Assembly (NCBI GenBank): GCA_910586505.1
Contig: CAJUGV010000011.1
Location: 1 to 64,000 of the forward strand
Source of the DNA: an uncultured Paraprevotella sp.
GTDB lineage: Bacteria > Bacteroidota > Bacteroidia > Bacteroidales > Bacteroidaceae
Length of the DNA: 64,000 bases
Direction: 5' to 3'
Shown here: piece by piece, positions 59,871 to 64,000 of the stretch
Numbering within the stretch: the stretch's first letter is position 1
Layout of the letters: every line of letters begins with the position of its first letter
Made by a program: the position numbers and the translations under genes
The notes under the pieces: model-generated
Told to the model about the DNA's origin: nothing
The model's database searches: none
What the model saw: only the letters and a program-made list of their open reading frames with translations

Positions 59871-62711
59871 TCAGGATTCTATTGCCTTGTGATGGCTCCT
59901 CTCCTCACAGGATTTCTGATATTCGCTTGGTGTCATGCCGAATTCTTCTTTAAAGCATGAAGTGAAATACTTGCGGTTGAAGTAACCTAATGCTGCCCCC
60001 ACCTCGCTCACATTGATGTTTTTGCCTTGCAGCATGCGGCGTGCATGCTTCATTTTGATGTGGCGGATGAAGTCGAGCGGGGTGTCGCCGGTGATGCTTT
60101 TCAGTTTTCGTGTCAGTGTGGAACGTGACATGTTCATGGCTTCGGCCAGTTGTTGTACTCCGAAATCAGGTTCGGAGAGGTTTTCCTCTACTGTTTTCAC
60201 GGCTTTTTCCAGCAGCATTTGTCCCAGTTGTTCCTGTTCCCCGTCTTTGTTTTCGTCTGTCAGTTTCAGGTAGTCGCGCATGCGTAGCATTTCTTCGCTG
60301 TCCGCCCATAGGGCATCGTTGCGTTTCTTCATGCGGTTCACGTAATGGCGGACGGCTGCACCGGCACATCCCACGACGGCTGCTATATATATAAGGAAGG
60401 CCCACCACGATTCCCACCAGGCCGGCAACCGGCGGATGCGCAGGGTGGTTACGGCATTACTCCACAGTCCGTTTTCATCCGTGGCTTTGACTTCAAAGTC
60501 GTATGTTCCCCGAGGAAGGTGGTTGTAGACGGCTTCCGGCTGTTCCTCCTGTTGCCACAGCCATTCGTTGTCGATGCCTTTCATGCGGTAGGCATACCGT
60601 ATTTTGTGGGCCATACGGTGGTTGAGGGTGGAAAAGCGGATGGTGAGATTCTTTTCGCCGGGCTTTATCTCGAATGTTTTTTGAGGGTCGAAGATGCGGT
60701 GGCTGTCAAAGAACAGCGATCCCTCTCCGGTCAGGATGTCGGTGATATATACGCGCGCGGTCGAGGCTTCGCGTTCAAGAACATTGGAAGGAGAGAAGCA
60801 GCTGATGCCCGATATCCCGCCGAAATACAGCTTGCCGTCGAGGCCCTTGCACAGGGCGGTGGGGATGAGACGCCATAGTCCGGCCGACCCGTCTCCCGTC
60901 AGAAAGGTGCGGTATGAGCCGTTGTGAGGATTGAATTCAATGATTTTCTGGTTGGTGCCGACCCATAGATGGTTGTATTCGTCGGCTGCCACACGGTTGA
61001 TCATGTCGCCGTTGAGGTGACACATCCGGTTGTAACTTCTGAGACGTCCGCTATTCGGGTCTAGCGAGAGCAGATCGCCTTCGTCACTTCCCGTCCATAA
61101 CAGCCCGTCTGTCGTGCGGGTGAGGCAGGAAAGTGCCTGCCGGATATGATAGCGGTGCATTTTTCCGTCCGGAAAGAGGGCATACAGTCCTTTGTTGTAG
61201 GTGCAGACGTAAAGTGTGCGGTCTTCCGTTTCGATGAAGCCCGTCACGTGTCCCAAGGTGTCGCACACGGTTTCCACTTGGGAGCGGAGGAGGTCGAGAC
61301 GAAACAGTCCCTTTTGCGTTCCGGCATAGAGGTAGCGCCCTTGCCGGTCTTCGTAGACGGCCGATATGGCGTCGTCATGTGTATAAGGCGAGAGACTGAC
61401 GGTGCGGTCGAGCTTCATTTTCATGCCTTTGCGTGTCAGACGGAACACCATCGGCTTGTTTTCCGGAGCTATCCATACACCGTTGTCCTTAGCGCTCTTC
61501 TCCATGATTTTTACCAGTCCCAAAGGCTGGTGTGCCAGTTCGGCCTGTTGCAGGTGGCTGACGGCCGTGTGAGTGGTCAGGTCGTAAAGAAATACGGCGG
61601 TACGTTCTTGGAATATCCACATTTTCCCGTCGCCGGCGTCGCAGAGGGCCATGACGGCAGGGTGGTGTTTGCTGTGATCTTTCAATGCCGGAAGCGTGTA
61701 GACTTTAGGTTGGGACTCCTGTGGATGGATGATGAAACTCGGCCGGTCGAAAGCTGTTACCCACAAATCTCCGCGGCTGTCCCTTACGATTTCGTTGAGC
61801 ATGCTGTGGGCGGCCGTCTGGGCGAAGCTCGTTTCCGGGTACGCCTCATTGTTCCTGACGGAGAATGCAAGGAGGCTGATGTCGCTTGTGGCCCATAGCA
61901 TACCTTGTTTCGGGTCTTGTGTCAGATACATCAGGTTGCTTCCGTCCGGGGTTATATGAGACTGATAGACGAACATGCCGTCTACCTCGGCGGCAGGATT
62001 GAAACGTACCAGTCCGTCGCCCCATGTACACATCCAGAAATAGTCGTTGTTACAGTCTTGGATGATGCAGCCGGGATTGTGGCGTTTCATTTTGTCGGGA
62101 AAGGCTGTGAGGCTGTCCCGTTCCCTGTCTATCCGGTAAAGAATGCCCGAGGAAAGTGATATGATGATGTCGCCGGCCCTGCTTTCGCAGAAACCGGATA
62201 CGGTGGTAGGCCGTGTGTGGGTGAGTGTGGCATATTCTTTTCTGCATTGTCCGTTGCCGTCGAACCGTAATAAGGTTCCGGGAGTGGACAGCCATATGTT
62301 CCCGTCCGAGGTCGTGTACATCTGAACGACAGTCCTGTTTTTTAGTGCAGGATGGTTGATACGCTCGATCCGGTAAGTTTGTTTGTCCAGTATATAGGCG
62401 CCTTTGCGTGTTCCGAACCAGATGCGGCCGCTCCGGTCTTCCGTGATGCATTCAATCAGATTGTTGTCGAGTATTTTCGGGTGCAGGTAGTCCGCCCGGA
62501 ACACTTGTATGCGGTAGCCGTCGTCACGGCACAGCCCGTTTACGGTTCCGTACCATATATATCCCTCCTTGTCCTGATAGACGCGGTGTATAGCGTTGAC
62601 CGGAAGTTTTTTCAGGGCGGGTATTTCGGTCAGCGATACCGGTTGTGCTTGCAGAAACGGGGTTGCCACGTACCAAAAGAACAAAATGGAAAGAAAAAGT
62701 GCTTTCTTCAT
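59871..62711 (-). CDS. membrane-bound propeller/Y_Y_Y sensor with AraC DNA-binding domain, no kinase
   Basis: A 946-residue regulator with signal peptide (ending LQAQ, about residue 23). Propeller repeats such as VYQDKEGYIWYGTVNGLCRDDGYRIQVF and ITEDRSGRIWFGTRKGAYI fill the periplasmic part, followed by Y_Y_Y (about 690-760) and one membrane helix (about 770-790). The cytoplasmic part has a short coiled linker and an AraC HTH (about 840-935: GVQQLAEAMNMSRSTLTRKLKSI, YFNRKYFTSCFKEEFGMTPSEYQ). No histidine kinase or receiver domain is present. Divergent from the secreted protein at 62959, which is its likely target. Confidence 0.9.
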   Translation of the reverse strand: MKKALFLSILFFWYVATPFLQAQPVSLTEIPALKKLPVNAIHRVYQDKEGYIWYGTVNGLCRDDGYRIQVFRADYLHPKILDNNLIECITEDRSGRIWFGTRKGAYILDKQTYRIERINHPALKNRTVVQMYTTSDGNIWLSTPGTLLRFDGNGQCRKEYATLTHTRPTTVSGFCESRAGDIIISLSSGILYRIDRERDSLTAFPDKMKRHNPGCIIQDCNNDYFWMCTWGDGLVRFNPAAEVDGMFVYQSHITPDGSNLMYLTQDPKQGMLWATSDISLLAFSVRNNEAYPETSFAQTAAHSMLNEIVRDSRGDLWVTAFDRPSFIIHPQESQPKVYTLPALKDHSKHHPAVMALCDAGDGKMWIFQERTAVFLYDLTTHTAVSHLQQAELAHQPLGLVKIMEKSAKDNGVWIAPENKPMVFRLTRKGMKMKLDRTVSLSPYTHDDAISAVYEDRQGRYLYAGTQKGLFRLDLLRSQVETVCDTLGHVTGFIETEDRTLYVCTYNKGLYALFPDGKMHRYHIRQALSCLTRTTDGLLWTGSDEGDLLSLDPNSGRLRSYNRMCHLNGDMINRVAADEYNHLWVGTNQKIIEFNPHNGSYRTFLTGDGSAGLWRLIPTALCKGLDGKLYFGGISGISCFSPSNVLEREASTARVYITDILTGEGSLFFDSHRIFDPQKTFEIKPGEKNLTIRFSTLNHRMAHKIRYAYRMKGIDNEWLWQQEEQPEAVYNHLPRGTYDFEVKATDENGLWSNAVTTLRIRRLPAWWESWWAFLIYIAAVVGCAGAAVRHYVNRMKKRNDALWADSEEMLRMRDYLKLTDENKDGEQEQLGQMLLEKAVKTVEENLSEPDFGVQQLAEAMNMSRSTLTRKLKSITGDTPLDFIRHIKMKHARRMLQGKNINVSEVGAALGYFNRKYFTSCFKEEFGMTPSEYQKSCEERSHHKAIES

Positions 62712-62958
62712 GGTTTCTTGTGTCTATGCTTACAAAAGTAGCGTTTTTTTGCTGGAGTCGGTGCGGGAGGCGGAATAAAAAAAGAAAGAAACAGGGGGTG
62801 TTTTTTCGTCATAAAGGGGAGAGAAATAGTTTAAACTCCAATTTTACCGTCTTTTTGAGGGAATAATATCCGTTCTTCTGCCGATAAAAGAATATTTTTG
62901 CAATGAACAGATGAAAAAACACAAAAGTAAGATTCCTTTAATTAATCATTGTATTATC
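62712..62958 (+). promoter_or_regulatory. divergent regulatory region between regulator and secreted protein
   Basis: Plus strand: TATTTTTG (62893-62900) fits the -7 box about 60 bases before the secreted protein, without a -33 match. Minus strand: TACTTTTG (62733-62740) lies 22 bases before the regulator, also without -33. The lack of -33 elements fits activator-dependent control. No clear palindromic operator was found. Confidence 0.5.
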
Positions 62959-64000
62959 ATGAAAAAACAAATTCTTGTTCTGGTGCTTGCGGTTTTATCG
63001 GGCGTCGGCCTGCCGCAGAAAGTGAACGGGCAGACGCATGGGCAGACGGTGCTGGACGAAGCGTCGTGGATAGATAACCATAATTTTCAAGGCGGAGGAG
63101 GGTATGACGTATCCAAAGAAACCGGAGATGAGTATCATCCGTGGGTGAACACGACTACGGAAGACGGATGGTTCAGTTATGACTTGTCTTTGGAGAAAGC
63201 GGATTTGTCGGAACCTCTTTATCTGGCTTGTCATTTTAATGCGGGCGACTTCGGACGGCGGCGTACCAGAATTCTTATTGACGGGGAACTTTATAAGGAC
63301 GGTCTGTTCCGCGCGGTGCAGTGGAAAGATAAATTCTATTTTTGGCAGTATGCTCTTATCCCGGCTAAGTTCTGGAGAAATGCGGACGGAACGCTGAAGA
63401 AAGACAAACTGACCATACGTTTTGAAGGAACGAGAAACGAAAGTGGTCAATTTGAGTACTCAAAAGGTGTCAAGGGCGTACGTTTGGTGCAGGGAGGTGA
63501 ATATTCTTTTAGGTGTACTGACTGGGAGACGGGCGACGGCGTTCGGGTGCCGCAGGAGAATATATCGTATGATGAAGGCGCAAACAGCCTGCATCTGGCC
63601 ACCAGGGGAACGCAGAACGATGTTTGTCTTCGGATCAAGATGGATTTTAACGGCATGGTACTTGCGTCACACAAATATATGGTGGTGTGCGGGAAGGGGC
63701 TGGAGACGTCCGCTCCTGCGAACTCCCAGCTATGGTGGTTGAATGGACGTAACGTAGCCAAGGCCGATTATCCCATGTTTCAGACAACTTTGGAGGATGG
63801 TACTTCTTTTGTCGTGTGGGATGTCATGAGAACCCAGGTTTCGGGTAATATGGGTGGTTTTGTGTTTACTCTTTCCCGGTTCGGAAGTGATAATACGACA
63901 TTGTTTGGCTTGACGTCGTCCAGAGATGACAAAACGGCGGATATTACGGACATTTCATTCTATTCGCTGACAGGCATTGCGGAGAAGTATCCGGTATTGG
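62959..64000 (+). CDS. secreted carbohydrate-locus protein, cut by window end
   Basis: An open frame of about 347 codons with no stop before the window end. Signal peptide MKKQILVLVLAVLSGVGLPQKVNGQ. Residues about 33-175 (ASWIDNHNFQGGGGYDVS, GWFSYDLSLEKADLSEPLYLACHF, GDFGRRRTRILIDGELYKDG) resemble the beta-sandwich domain found at the C-terminus of some GH127-type enzymes (DUF6805-like; recalled, uncertain). Residues about 180-340 form a second beta-rich domain. Divergent from the AraC-type regulator, so probably the first gene of a glycan-use cluster. Confidence 0.75.
   Translation, partial: MKKQILVLVLAVLSGVGLPQKVNGQTHGQTVLDEASWIDNHNFQGGGGYDVSKETGDEYHPWVNTTTEDGWFSYDLSLEKADLSEPLYLACHFNAGDFGRRRTRILIDGELYKDGLFRAVQWKDKFYFWQYALIPAKFWRNADGTLKKDKLTIRFEGTRNESGQFEYSKGVKGVRLVQGGEYSFRCTDWETGDGVRVPQENISYDEGANSLHLATRGTQNDVCLRIKMDFNGMVLASHKYMVVCGKGLETSAPANSQLWWLNGRNVAKADYPMFQTTLEDGTSFVVWDVMRTQVSGNMGGFVFTLSRFGSDNTTLFGLTSSRDDKTADITDISFYSLTGIAEKYPVL

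Overview
The window is one contiguous stretch of a Bacteroidales chromosome, most likely Bacteroides or a close relative (inference). The supports are the Bacteroidetes-type promoters (TTTG, about 19-21 bases, then TAnnTTTG) found upstream of many genes, the near absence of Shine-Dalgarno sequences, family features of the ribosomal proteins and RNA polymerase, two propeller/Y_Y_Y/AraC sugar-type regulators, and secreted glycan-handling proteins. No insertion sequence, prophage or CRISPR array was seen.

Positions 1-31848 are the translation and transcription core, all on the plus strand. A tRNA cluster (Thr, Tyr, Gly, Thr) leads into tuf, tRNA-Trp, secE, nusG, rplK-rplA-rplJ-rplL and rpoB-rpoC. 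After a strong terminator and a small DUF3467 gene come the joined str, S10, spc and alpha operons, from rpsL to rplQ, with secY, map, infA, rpmJ and rpoA in their usual places. The tuf gene carries an in-frame TAG at codon 71, and the neighbouring tRNA-Thr(GGT) has a mismatched acceptor stem. Both need checking against reads.

Positions 31849-50766 are an accessory region. Cobalamin late-pathway genes lie in two blocks, cobQ/cbiB/cobD at 32127-35603 and cobU-cobT-cobS-cobC at 47786-50766. Together they cover cobyric acid amidation, aminopropanol attachment and nucleotide-loop assembly. Between them are a divergent pair of envelope gene sets (a PD40 protein with a beta-barrel, and a small secreted protein with a beta-barrel) sharing a 19-base element, a HAD phosphatase, a SIMPL protein, a large secreted GH31 glycosidase, and a membrane-bound AraC-type regulator that directly follows cobC.

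Positions 50855-55001 are an aromatic amino acid operon on the minus strand: pheA, an aminotransferase, a DAHP synthase/chorismate mutase fusion, and tyrA. Upstream of pheA I find a complete classical attenuator: a consensus promoter, a 34-residue leader peptide with ten consecutive Phe/Tyr codons, mutually exclusive hairpins, and an intrinsic terminator just before pheA. It is the clearest regulatory system in the window.

Positions 55067-64000 hold a TPR protein, glmS, an M20 dipeptidase, a second propeller/AraC regulator, and a divergent secreted protein cut by the window edge, which may begin a polysaccharide-use locus. A 74-85 base hairpin-rich repeat occurs three times in intergenic DNA (near 13.0, 40.6 and 58.2 kb). 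All calls come from reading the sequence; no database search was run.
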